This document shows positions 1-10,515 of a stretch of DNA of 43,613 bases, piece after piece (position 1 is the stretch's first letter; each line of letters starts with the position of its first letter). The notes under the pieces are model-generated. The model was given only the letters and a program-made list of their open reading frames with translations, made no database searches and was not told where the DNA came from. Source of the stretch: Rahnella perminowiae (lineage in GTDB: Bacteria; Pseudomonadota; Gammaproteobacteria; Enterobacterales; Enterobacteriaceae); NCBI RefSeq assembly GCF_019049755.1, contig NZ_JAFMOS010000636.1, positions 1 through 43,613 on the forward strand. The letters run 5' to 3'. The translations under genes were made by a program, and so were the position numbers.

Positions 1-27
1 GGTTTTTTATTGTGCGGAAGAAACAGC

Positions 28-828
<801 letters not shown>

Positions 829-922
829 TTAAAATTTCTGCCAAATAAGCAGATTACCTGTGCAACAGTATAGAGATCATTGGTCATAAAGGCTTTGCTT
901 TTTGTCATTAAAAACCGTCATC

Positions 923-1531
923 TCATGGCTCAGCAAGCGCCAGCTTGACCGGTTCAACGGCGAATGTCAGACCTTTTTCGCCATTGTCTGAAATGACAAA
1001 ACGTACTGCGCCTACTTCCTGCTTATAAAACTGCTGACCTTTGCCTTTCTCGATCAGAGAAGCCACTCTCGCCACGCTTTGCTCAGTGGATAGTGTGGCG
1101 TCGAACTGACGCATCAGGTTGGCCATATAGCTTATCGCCAGGGTGCGTGCGGCTTTTTCTTCAGCCCCCTGAATCGGCAGGTAAGTAATTTGCAGCGTTT
1201 TTATTTTGCCGGTGCCTTTTTCCAGCGCGGTCGACGCATACAGATTTTCGTTAATTTTGCTGGCAGCGCGGGTCAGGAAACTGTTGGGAGACTTATCGCT
1301 GATAGAACGGAACTCGCCAATCTGCTGAGTCGGATTAGCTTCATTATATCTGGCGCGAAAATTGATCAGCGTCGTTTCAAAGGTTGGCGCACCGGCAAGC
1401 AGGTAAGGGGCTTTTGGCATTTCTTCCGCGCCGGCGTGCTCTGCCGACGGATCGGCCAGTGCAATATTCTGGCCGGTGAGCATAAGCAGCGCGGGAAGTG
1501 CCAGTCGTAATAAGGATTGAGCAACAGTCAT
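923..1531 (-). CDS. yiiQ: DUF1454 family periplasmic protein YiiQ
   Basis: Function unknown. The 202-residue product starts with a basic-hydrophobic stretch (residues 1-26, roughly MTVAQSLLRLALPALLML, ending ALA-DP) that looks like a Sec signal peptide with an AxA cleavage site, so a periplasmic location is inferred. The rest is soluble and lacks cysteines or recognisable catalytic motifs. Length and position between tpiA and yiiR match the E. coli gene of the DUF1454 family. It reads in the same direction as tpiA but is separated from it by 127 bases, so co-transcription is possible and unproven. Confidence 0.9.
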   Translation of the reverse strand: MTVAQSLLRLALPALLMLTGQNIALADPSAEHAGAEEMPKAPYLLAGAPTFETTLINFRARYNEANPTQQIGEFRSISDKSPNSFLTRAASKINENLYASTALEKGTGKIKTLQITYLPIQGAEEKAARTLAISYMANLMRQFDATLSTEQSVARVASLIEKGKGQQFYKQEVGAVRFVISDNGEKGLTFAVEPVKLALAEP

Positions 1532-1689
1532 AGGGCGTTTCTTATTTTATTTCAACAAACCGATTAAAGCGGGGAACGGGGGGTAATGTCAAAAGGAGTG
1601 CGTAAAGATTCTCGTCGTTGTTGTCCGTGGGGTACACTCCGGCTGGTTTAACAATTTACTCCCATTGTACTTTACGGAACGGACTGTCA

Positions 1690-2112
1690 ATGACGTTACA
1701 GCATGCACTATTTTCTTTTAACGGCCGCCTGGGCCGACGTGATTTCTGGATGTGGATGGTCAGCTGGCTGATCCTGATGGTGGCTGACTTCTTTTTTGCC
1801 GCACAGGAATGGATTACCTATCAGTCCGCCGGATTCGCGCTGGTGGTTTTACTGTGGCCGACGGCGGCTGTGCTGGTGAAAAGATTACATGACCGTAATA
1901 AATCTGCCTGGTGGGCGCTGTTGTTTGTGCTGGCGTGGATGCTGGTGGCGGGGAACTGGGCAGCGGCGATGCCTCAGATATGGAGCTGGGTTCTGGGACG
2001 GCTGGCGCCTTCAGTGATTTTCATTATGTTGCTGATCGACTGCGGTGCGTTTACCGGCACGCCGGGCACAAATCGTTTTGGCCCGGAACCGGACGACGTT
2101 AAATTTCGCTAG
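1690..2112 (+). CDS. yiiR: DUF805 inner-membrane protein YiiR
   Basis: Small membrane protein of unknown function. The start was placed at the ATG giving MTLQHALFSFNGRLGRRDFW, because the FxGRxxRxxFW signature of DUF805 proteins normally lies within the first 20 residues and a GGAACGGA sequence precedes this ATG; the open frame extends 24 codons further upstream without family support. The 140-residue product has about four hydrophobic segments and the conserved KRLHDRNKSAWW motif between the second and third. It is divergent from yiiQ and convergent with fpr, leaving only 14 bases between the two stop codons, as in related enterobacteria. Confidence 0.88.
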   Translation: MTLQHALFSFNGRLGRRDFWMWMVSWLILMVADFFFAAQEWITYQSAGFALVVLLWPTAAVLVKRLHDRNKSAWWALLFVLAWMLVAGNWAAAMPQIWSWVLGRLAPSVIFIMLLIDCGAFTGTPGTNRFGPEPDDVKFR

Positions 2113-2126
2113 TTTTCAGTCACTGC

Positions 2127-2873
2127 TTACCAGTAATGCTCGCTGGTCATATGACCCGGTTTACGTTTGAGGTGTTTGCGCATACCCCGCGTGTCTTTGA
2201 GTAACTGCTGTGTATCGCGAACCATCTGCGGATTGCCGCACAACATTATGTGGCTGTCCTCTGCCAGCATTTTCAGGCCGACAGCTGCTTCCAGCGCACC
2301 GCTTTCAATCAGCGCAGGAACTCGCCCGGTCAGCGAGCCTGAAATTTCCTCGCGACTGACCACGGTCTGTATATGCAGTTTGCCTTCATAACGGCGTTGC
2401 AGTTGCTGCATCAACGGCAGATAACTCAGATCGGCAGCAAAGCGTGCCGCATGAACCAGAACAATATTTTTGAACCGTTCCAGCCCCGTACCTTCCTGTA
2501 AAATCGACAGATACGGCCCGATGGCGGTGCCCGTTGCCAGCATCCATAAGGTTTCGCATTCGGGCACTTCTTCAATGACGAAAAATCCGGCGGCTTCCCT
2601 GGTGATGTTGATTTCATCTCCGGGCTGCATCACATGCAGATGCGGGCTGAGTTTTCCTTCCGGCACGTTGACCAGATAGAATTCCAGCTCACCGCTTGAG
2701 GGCGGATTCACATAGGAATAAGCGCGCTGAACCCGCTCACCGTCAATATCCAGTGAAAGTTTGGCGAACTGGCCTGCGGTAAAAGGGTCAACGGGCGCAT
2801 TGACCGTGATGCTGAACAAACTGTCAGTCCAGTGTTCAACTTTTTTGACTTTTCCTGTCACCCAATCAGCCAT
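2127..2873 (-). CDS. fpr: Ferredoxin/flavodoxin-NADP(+) reductase
   Basis: Cytoplasmic FAD enzyme that moves electrons between NADPH and flavodoxin or ferredoxin, supplying reductive activation of anaerobic ribonucleotide reductase, pyruvate formate-lyase and cobalamin-dependent methionine synthase in E. coli. The 248-residue length equals the E. coli enzyme. Visible motifs are RAYSY (residues 50-54, FAD binding), ATGTAIGPYLSIL (NADP pyrophosphate region), MLCGNPQMV, and the C-terminal aromatic end EHYW that stacks on FAD. The E. coli gene belongs to the SoxRS regulon; upstream on the minus strand a GCAC and an AAAC occur with one base too many between them for a consensus soxbox, so regulation is only suggested. 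Confidence 0.97.
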   Translation of the reverse strand: MADWVTGKVKKVEHWTDSLFSITVNAPVDPFTAGQFAKLSLDIDGERVQRAYSYVNPPSSGELEFYLVNVPEGKLSPHLHVMQPGDEINITREAAGFFVIEEVPECETLWMLATGTAIGPYLSILQEGTGLERFKNIVLVHAARFAADLSYLPLMQQLQRRYEGKLHIQTVVSREEISGSLTGRVPALIESGALEAAVGLKMLAEDSHIMLCGNPQMVRDTQQLLKDTRGMRKHLKRKPGHMTSEHYW

Positions 2874-3182
2874 AAAAAACTCCCGTGGTTTCTGGTTTGT
2901 TCACGTGGTGCGAAATTATGTCCTGATTTTATTTCAAATTTTCCCGATCCCGTATCGGTTAAATGTTATCAGCCTGTTTATTACCGGTTAGTCAGTATCG
3001 ATTTCTGTACACCCAGCGTTACAGAAGTGGTTCCCGCCGCTGCCAGCGAACTGACAGAAGTCTTCCCCGCAGTACTCGCTTATTCATCTTAATTTGTTAA
3101 CTTATGCGCCGCCGGTGTCTGGCTGAAATGATGGGTTATTTATTCTGCTCTTTTCCATACTTATCCGATAATGAACTGAAAA
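2874..3182. other. Divergent fpr-emrD intergenic region
   Basis: This 309-base stretch separates two divergently read genes and must hold both promoters. No open frame with family support is present. A poor soxbox-like GCAC...AAAC arrangement lies close to fpr. I see no strong hairpin or repeat. Confidence 0.6.
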
Positions 3183-4376
3183 ATGAAAAAACTGGAAAAT
3201 ATTCACCTGCTTATTATGCTCATTTTGCTGGTGGCTGTCGGGCAAATGGCACAGACCATTTATGTGCCGAATATTGCGGACATGGCCGCCAGTCTTGCCG
3301 TAAAACCCGGTGCCGTGCAGCGGGTAATGGCGGCATATCTGCTGACATACGGCGGCTCGCAACTGGTTTATGGTCCGCTTTCCGATAACGTTGGCCGTAA
3401 ACCGGTGATCCTGACCGGCCTGATAATTTTCCTGCTTGGCGCGGCGGGCGCGATGATGTCAACGAGCCTGAATATGCTGATCGCTTTTGCAGCCATTCAG
3501 GGGCTGGGCACCGGCGTAGCAGGTGTGATGGCGCGAACCATGCCACGTGATTTATACAGCGGCGGTGCGTTACGCCATGCCAACAGTCTGCTGAACATGG
3601 GCATTCTGGTCAGTCCTCTGCTGGCACCGGTGATCGGCGGCGCTTTGTCGGCGTGGCTGGGCTGGCGTGCAAGTTTTGGGTTTCTGCTTATCCTGTGCGC
3701 AGGAGTGGCTTTTTCGATGTACCGCTGGTTGCCGGAAACCCGTCCTGAATTCACTGCCGATCATCCGCCGCGCAAAATGCTGGGCAGTCTGCGTTTATTG
3801 CTGGCCGATGCCAATTTCAGCCGTTATCTGGTGATGCTGGTCGGTGCGCTGGCCGGCGTGGCGGTGTTTGAAGCCAGTTGCGGAGTGCTGATGGGCGGCG
3901 TTCTCGGGCTGAGCGGTGTGATGGTCAGCGTCCTGTTTATCCTGCCGATCCCGGCAGCTTTCTTTGGTGCCTGGTATGCCGGGCGTACAGAGAAAAGTTT
4001 CCAGCAACTGATGTGGCATTCGGTCATCAGTTGTCTGCTGGCTGGTCTGGCGATGTGGATCCCCGGCTGGCTGGGTATCATGAATATCTGGACGCTGGTG
4101 GTGCCAGCTTCGCTGTTCTTCTTCGGCGCGGGTATGTTATTCCCGCTGGCGACCACCGGCGCAATGGAGCCTTTCCCGTATCTGGCAGGCGCTGCGGGTG
4201 CTCTGGTCGGTGGTTTACAGAATATGGGTTCAGGGCTGGTAGCCTGGATGTCAGCAATGCTGCCGCAAACCGGTCAGTTCAGTCTCGGGTTACTGATGTT
4301 TGCCATGGCAGTGCTGATTTTGCTGTGCTGGTGGCCGATGTCGAACCGCAGTCAGCATGAAGGGCATACGGCCTGA
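3183..4376 (+). CDS. emrD: Multidrug efflux MFS transporter EmrD
   Basis: Inner-membrane proton-coupled drug efflux pump of the DHA1 branch of the major facilitator superfamily. The 397-residue protein has about twelve hydrophobic segments and the family A-motif YGPLSDNVGRKPVILTG between helices 2 and 3; the N-terminal stretch LLVAVGQMAQTIYVPNIADM and the segment MARTMPRDLY closely resemble E. coli EmrD. In E. coli emrD lies near ivbL, away from glpX; here it stands alone between fpr (divergent) and glpX (convergent), which is a difference in gene order. A shared hairpin follows its stop. No dedicated regulator is adjacent. Confidence 0.93.
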   Translation: MKKLENIHLLIMLILLVAVGQMAQTIYVPNIADMAASLAVKPGAVQRVMAAYLLTYGGSQLVYGPLSDNVGRKPVILTGLIIFLLGAAGAMMSTSLNMLIAFAAIQGLGTGVAGVMARTMPRDLYSGGALRHANSLLNMGILVSPLLAPVIGGALSAWLGWRASFGFLLILCAGVAFSMYRWLPETRPEFTADHPPRKMLGSLRLLLADANFSRYLVMLVGALAGVAVFEASCGVLMGGVLGLSGVMVSVLFILPIPAAFFGAWYAGRTEKSFQQLMWHSVISCLLAGLAMWIPGWLGIMNIWTLVVPASLFFFGAGMLFPLATTGAMEPFPYLAGAAGALVGGLQNMGSGLVAWMSAMLPQTGQFSLGLLMFAMAVLILLCWWPMSNRSQHEGHTA

Positions 4377-4382
4377 TAATGC

Positions 4383-4412
4383 AAAAGTAGGGCGCTGATG
4401 GCCCTGCTTTTT
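4383..4412. terminator. Terminator between convergent emrD and glpX
   Basis: Stem AGGGC/GCCCT with a seven-base loop, extended by imperfect outer pairs, followed by TTTTT on the plus strand and preceded by AAAA (a U-run when read on the minus strand). It serves emrD and possibly glpX, whose stops lie on either side. Confidence 0.7.
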
Positions 4413-4430
4413 GATGACCGGAAGGAATGA

Positions 4431-5441
4431 TCAGATAATAAATGCGTGTAACGCCGCGTCTTTACGGTCGAGGTAATGGGTGGAGCGGATACGGCGGATA
4501 GTGCGTGATTTACCCCGTATCAACAGTGTTTCGGTGGTCGCCATGTTCCCCTGACGGCTGATGCCTTCCAGCAGGTCGCCTTTAGTAATACCGGTCGCGG
4601 AGAAAATCACGTTATCGTTACGCGCCATATCATCAAGCAGCAGCACCTTACCGGCTTCAATTCCCATCACTTTACAGCGCGTCAGCTCTTCTTCGCCGAT
4701 ACGACGGTTTTCCGGTGTATCGCCTTTCACGTCATGCCGTGCCAGTAACCGGCCCTGCATATCGCCATCCAGTGCGCGGATTACGGCGGCAGAAATTACC
4801 CCTTCCGGTGCGCCGCCGATGCCATACAGCACATCCACTTCGCTTTCCGGCATACAGGTCAGGATCGTCGCCGCCACATCACCGTCCGGAAACGCGAACA
4901 CTCGCACGCCTGACGCCAGCATTTCGCGGATCGCATCGTCGTGGCGTGGTTTCGCTAAAACCGCGACAGTCAGTTCGGTGAGCGGCTTATTCAGCGCCTT
5001 TGCAATATTTGCGAGGTTTTCAGCCAGTGTCAGTTGCAGATTAATCGCTCCTTTCGCGCCCGGCCCGACGGCAATTTTTTCCATGTACATGTCCGGCGCA
5101 TTGAGGAAGGAACCTTTGTCGCCCACGGCCAGCACGGCCAGCGCGTTGGATTGCCCCATGGCCGTCATACGTGTGCCTTCAATCGGGTCGACAGCAATAT
5201 CTACCGCATCGCCATTGCCGGTACCGACTTTTTCGCCGATGTATAACATCGGCGCTTCATCAATTTCCCCTTCACCAATCACGATGGTGCCATCAATATC
5301 AACTTTATTGAGCATGATACGCATGGACTGAACGGCAGCATTATCGGCAAGGTTTTTATCACCACGCCCCAGCCATTTGTAACCAGCCAGCGCAGCAGCT
5401 TCGGTCACGCGGGAGAACTCGATTGCTAATTCACGTTTCAT
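4431..5441 (-). CDS. glpX: Fructose-1,6-bisphosphatase, class II
   Basis: Hydrolyses fructose 1,6-bisphosphate in gluconeogenesis, using a divalent metal. The start at the ATG encoding MKRELAIEFSRVTEAAALAG gives 336 residues, the E. coli length; the frame is open for 83 more codons upstream but that part runs through the glpK terminator and has no family resemblance. Metal and phosphate residues are visible in GEGEIDEAPM (residues 56-65) and DPIEGT (85-90, including Asp85 and Glu88). In E. coli it is the last gene of glpFKX. Here the same order and strand are kept, but a strong hairpin with a T-run separates it from glpK, so full co-transcription is doubtful. Confidence 0.97.
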   Translation of the reverse strand: MKRELAIEFSRVTEAAALAGYKWLGRGDKNLADNAAVQSMRIMLNKVDIDGTIVIGEGEIDEAPMLYIGEKVGTGNGDAVDIAVDPIEGTRMTAMGQSNALAVLAVGDKGSFLNAPDMYMEKIAVGPGAKGAINLQLTLAENLANIAKALNKPLTELTVAVLAKPRHDDAIREMLASGVRVFAFPDGDVAATILTCMPESEVDVLYGIGGAPEGVISAAVIRALDGDMQGRLLARHDVKGDTPENRRIGEEELTRCKVMGIEAGKVLLLDDMARNDNVIFSATGITKGDLLEGISRQGNMATTETLLIRGKSRTIRRIRSTHYLDRKDAALHAFII

Positions 5442-5526
5442 TGGAAAGCCTGTAGAAAGAAAAAAGAGGTCGGTGAGACGAGGCTCATCTGTGCCGCAGA
5501 TTTTAGCACAATGGGAAAAGGCACAT

Positions 5527-5552
5527 AAAAAAACTCCCCAGGCGGGGAGTTT
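5527..5552 (-). terminator. Rho-independent terminator downstream of glpK
   Basis: On the minus strand a 9-bp perfect stem (AAACTCCCC with GGGGAGTTT) around a 4-base loop runs into seven T. It lies 34 bases past the glpK stop and upstream of glpX, so it should end or attenuate glpFK transcription before glpX. Confidence 0.88.
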
Positions 5553-5586
5553 CAGAAAGAGGTGTTGGCGATAAAATACCCGGCGA

Positions 5587-7155
<1,569 letters not shown>

Positions 7156-8004
7156 TCAGGCCTTACGTTGTTTGGATGGCTGAGGTGCTTTTTCTTCTGC
7201 CGGTTCATTAATCTGATTTGGCAAATGGCGACCAATCAGCGCCTTGTAGGCGATGGCACCCAGAGAAGCCCCGAGCAACGGGCCAAAAATTGGCACCAGG
7301 AAATAAGGAATATCGCGCGCACCGGTGAAGGCAACCTTGCCCCAGCCAGCGAAGAAGGCGAACACTTTCGGACCGAAGTCACGGGCCGGGTTCAGGGCGA
7401 ATCCGGTCAGTGGCCCCATGGATGCACCGATAACGGCGATCAGGATACCGATAAGCAGCGGTGCCAGCGGGCCACGTGGAATACCGTTGCCATCATCAGT
7501 CAGGCCGAGGATTAACGCCATCAGAATGGCTGTAATCACCGTTTCTACCAGAAACGCCTGCAATACGCTGATGTGCGGGTTCGGATAGGTAGAGAAAATA
7601 CCGGCCAGATCCAGACTTTCGACGCTGCCGCGGACCATATTGTGGCTTTGCTCAAAATCGAAGAACAGATTGTAGTAAAGGCCATAAACCAGTGCAGCGG
7701 CGCAAAAAGCACCGGCGACCTGTGCCACGATGTAAGGCAGAACTTTGCGTCCTTCAAAGTTTGCAAACAAACAAAGTGCAACGGTCACCGCCGGATTCAG
7801 GTGTGCACCGGAGATGGCGGCTGTCAGGTAGATGGCCATTGCCACACCCAGACCCCAGATGATACTGATTTCCCACTGGCCAAAGGTTGCCCCGGCAAGT
7901 TTCATTGCTGCGACACAGCCCGCACCAAAGAAAATGATAAGCCCGGTACCCAGAAACTCAGCGATGCACTGACCTTTTAATGTGGAACTCATGGTTTGGC
8001 TCAT
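7156..8004 (-). CDS. glpF: Glycerol uptake facilitator (aquaglyceroporin)
   Basis: Inner-membrane channel for glycerol of the major intrinsic protein family. The 282-residue protein has six long hydrophobic segments plus two half-helices carrying the NPA motifs, at residues 70-72 (AHLNPAVT) and 205-207 (ALNPARDFGPK); the Asp after the second NPAR marks a glycerol facilitator rather than a water-only aquaporin. The ATG has AGGATC seven bases upstream. It is first in the glpFK(X) operon, with GlpR-like palindromes in front. The C-terminal tail is charged and variable. Confidence 0.98.
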   Translation of the reverse strand: MSQTMSSTLKGQCIAEFLGTGLIIFFGAGCVAAMKLAGATFGQWEISIIWGLGVAMAIYLTAAISGAHLNPAVTVALCLFANFEGRKVLPYIVAQVAGAFCAAALVYGLYYNLFFDFEQSHNMVRGSVESLDLAGIFSTYPNPHISVLQAFLVETVITAILMALILGLTDDGNGIPRGPLAPLLIGILIAVIGASMGPLTGFALNPARDFGPKVFAFFAGWGKVAFTGARDIPYFLVPIFGPLLGASLGAIAYKALIGRHLPNQINEPAEEKAPQPSKQRKA

Positions 8005-8581
8005 AGTTTGATCCTGCTAAGGATGATGTTAATGGTTAGTTATAGTTTTTCTGTTATATCGTTTGTGAACGTAATCGGATTTTGGCGTTCATCATTAAAT
8101 GAGAACGTAATGTGAATTTATCGTTAACGAGCATAAACGAGAAATAGCGAAATCAAATTTTGTGTGTTGCGTCATAAAAATGAGCGATTTCGCGTATTGT
8201 CGGGCCATGATGCCGCGCCAAAAGGCCTGGATTTAACATTTTCAGCGCGCGTTGCTGACAAACGAGCATCACTATTACGTGTTTTACGGTGGCTACGGTT
8301 ATTCGGCATTAAAGGCTATTTCTGGCGTGTGACACTGCTTTTTAGGCATTTCCTGATACCCAGCACTGTAAAATTGCAACAGACTGCGTGGATAGAGGGG
8401 TTGCGGGTAGACAGATCAAAGCTGGCTACATACAATCACCCGTTAAGACACCTGCCGGTTTTATGCAATTCTCTGATGAATTCGTTATAAAAATCGACGG
8501 AGTGCAGGAATTTTTGAGCCGTGTCCGGACGATGCGGCAGAACATAAGATGTGCGCCTTGCGAACATAAGGGGACCGAAAA
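8005..8581. other. Long divergent glpF-zapB intergenic region
   Basis: 577 bases with no supported protein gene. The glpF-proximal third holds the GlpR-like operators. The remaining 440 bases should contain the zapB promoter; a TATAAA-like element lies near 8488. Short open frames here, including one running into zapB, have no recognisable product. No clear terminator or tRNA is visible. A small RNA could fit but I have no positive evidence. Confidence 0.5.
8055..8135 (-). promoter_or_regulatory. GlpR-type operator cluster upstream of glpF
   Basis: The best site is at 8116-8135, with a perfect core TCGTTAACGA (8121-8130) flanked by ATTTA and GCATA, close to the E. coli GlpR operator pattern. 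Two weaker copies are GTTCAT...GAGAAC (8087-8106) and a TCGTTTGTGAACG stretch (8055-8074). A cluster of operators in front of glpFK fits repression by the glycerol-3-phosphate regulator. Assignment is by motif resemblance only. Confidence 0.6.
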
Positions 8582-8821
8582 ATGTCATTTGAAGTATTTG
8601 AGAAATTAGAAGCTAAAGTTCAGCAAGCGATCGATACCATTACTCTGTTGCAGATGGAAATCGAAGAACTGAAAGAGCAGAACAACGCCCTGTCTCAGGA
8701 AGTTCAGCAAGCCAGCGGCAATCATGAGTCTCTGGTGCGTGAAAATGCGCAGCTGAAAGAAGAACAACACGTATGGCAGGATCGTCTGCGTGCACTGTTG
8801 GGAAAAATGGAAGAAGTTTAA
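8582..8821 (+). CDS. zapB: Cell division protein ZapB
   Basis: Small cytoplasmic coiled-coil protein that joins the Z-ring through ZapA and, with MatP, links it to the chromosome terminus. The 79-residue product is almost wholly heptad-repeat coiled coil ([17 protein letters not shown]) and matches E. coli ZapB at both ends ([26 protein letters not shown]). AAGGGG lies eight bases before the ATG. It stands alone between glpF (divergent) and rraA (convergent) and ends at a shared bidirectional terminator. Confidence 0.96.
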   Translation: MSFEVFEKLEAKVQQAIDTITLLQMEIEELKEQNNALSQEVQQASGNHESLVRENAQLKEEQHVWQDRLRALLGKMEEV

Positions 8822-8839
8822 TGACTTCATATTCCAAAT

Positions 8840-8867
8840 AAAAAAGGACGCCAAGGCGTCCTTTTTT
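8840..8867. terminator. Bidirectional terminator between zapB and rraA
   Basis: Perfect 7-bp stem GGACGCC/GGCGTCC with a two-base AA loop, flanked by six A on the left and six T on the right, so it can work on both strands between the converging stops. Confidence 0.92.
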
Positions 8868-8885
8868 GTTGTGCACAGAAGAAAA

Positions 8886-9377
<492 letters not shown>

Positions 9378-9457
9378 TCATCTGGTTGCTGCATGAATGC
9401 TCAGTATATCCCTTTCCGGCGGATGTTGGCAAAATCATCAATTGTTAAATGTGAAAA

Positions 9458-9482
9458 GTGACCTGATAAACGCACATCAGGC
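9458..9482 (-). terminator. Possible weak terminator after menA
   Basis: A short stem CCTGAT/ATCAGG with outer partial pairing lies just past the menA stop; on the minus strand it is followed by CACTTTTC. The stem is short and the T-run is interrupted, so it is a candidate only. Confidence 0.35.
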
Positions 9483-9491
9483 CAACTTTGT

Positions 9492-10418
9492 TCAATTGAG
9501 TAACAGTCCTACTGCAAACAAGACGTTAGTCAGCAACGCCGTTTTTACCATATGTTCCAGTAACGGGCGGACTTCGGTGGATGTTGTGGATTTCATCACC
9601 CGCGCCACATGTTTCGCCAGCATCGGAATCGCCAGGATAAACAGCCAGCCGGTCCAATGATGCAGGTATACGGCGGAGAAAATGAGCAGACACAGCACGG
9701 CGGCGGTCAGGATGATAGTGTGATAACGGCGGGCGTTAACCGGCCCGAGGCGAACCGCCAGTGTATTCTTGCCATTGATACTGTCGGTTTCGATATCGCG
9801 CAAATTATTGATATTGAGCACGGCGGTGGAGAGCAAACCGGTTGCCGTCGCCGGAAGCATCACGATCCAGTCGAAATAGCCTGCCTGTAAATAAAACGTC
9901 CCCGCGACACTGATCCAGCCGAAGAAAATAAGAACGGAAATATCGCCAAGCCCCATGTAGCCATAAGGCCGTGTGCCGACGGTATAGGTAATCGCCGCAC
10001 CAATCGACAGCAAGCCGAGAACCAAAAACCCGACCACGTCACTGGGTTTATGGCAGGCCACGGCGATGAGCGCGATACCGCAAATTATGGTCAGCGCGAT
10101 GGTCAGGATAATGGCGTGCTTCATCTGCGCAGCGGTAATCAGCCCCTTTTGCATTCCGCGCAGAGGGCCGACGCGATCCGGGGTATCGCTGCCTTTCTCT
10201 GCGTCCCCATAGTCATTCGCCAGATTCGACAGGATTTGCAGACAGCCGGCAGTCAGCAGTGCCAGCAATGCAATAAGCGGATGGAAGGTATTTTGCAGGC
10301 TGGCAATGGCAGAACCCATGACGATAGAGGCAAACGCCAGTGGCAAGGTTTTCGGGCGCAAGCTTTCCAGCCAGGCGCGGGCGGGCGTCGTCGGTGTGCA
10401 GGAAGTGATTATGCTCAT
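9492..10418 (-). CDS. menA: 1,4-dihydroxy-2-naphthoate octaprenyltransferase
   Basis: Integral membrane prenyltransferase that attaches the octaprenyl chain to 1,4-dihydroxy-2-naphthoate, giving demethylmenaquinone for anaerobic respiration. The 308-residue product has the E. coli length and about eight to nine hydrophobic segments. The first prenyl-diphosphate binding motif is NDYGDAEKGSD (residues 68-78), preceded by the family opening WLESLRPKTLPLAF; the second is NNLRDIETDSINGKNTL. It reads with hslU upstream, but a strong terminator separates them, so menA probably has its own promoter. Confidence 0.97.
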   Translation of the reverse strand: MSIITSCTPTTPARAWLESLRPKTLPLAFASIVMGSAIASLQNTFHPLIALLALLTAGCLQILSNLANDYGDAEKGSDTPDRVGPLRGMQKGLITAAQMKHAIILTIALTIICGIALIAVACHKPSDVVGFLVLGLLSIGAAITYTVGTRPYGYMGLGDISVLIFFGWISVAGTFYLQAGYFDWIVMLPATATGLLSTAVLNINNLRDIETDSINGKNTLAVRLGPVNARRYHTIILTAAVLCLLIFSAVYLHHWTGWLFILAIPMLAKHVARVMKSTTSTEVRPLLEHMVKTALLTNVLFAVGLLLN

Positions 10419-10456
10419 AGATGATTTCGCTCAGGTGAAGAATCAGTCCGAAATCT

Positions 10457-10488
10457 AAAAAAAATCAGGGAGGCAAACGCCTCCCTGA
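10457..10488 (-). terminator. Rho-independent terminator of hslVU
   Basis: On the minus strand a 10-bp stem (TCAGGGAGGC paired with GCCTCCCTGA) with a four-base loop is followed by eight T. It lies 28 bases after the hslU stop. Confidence 0.92.
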
Positions 10489-10515
10489 AGATCACTTTCG
10501 GAACGTATGAGCAAA

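Noticed and set aside
4561-5331. Plus-strand open frame of 256 codons opposite glpX
   Set aside because: Ser/Thr/Pro-rich antisense shadow of the glpX gene with no family resemblance.
8388-8609. Open frame of 73 codons between glpF and zapB, running into zapB
   Set aside because: It overlaps the zapB start in another frame, has no recognisable domain, and no good ribosome-binding site.
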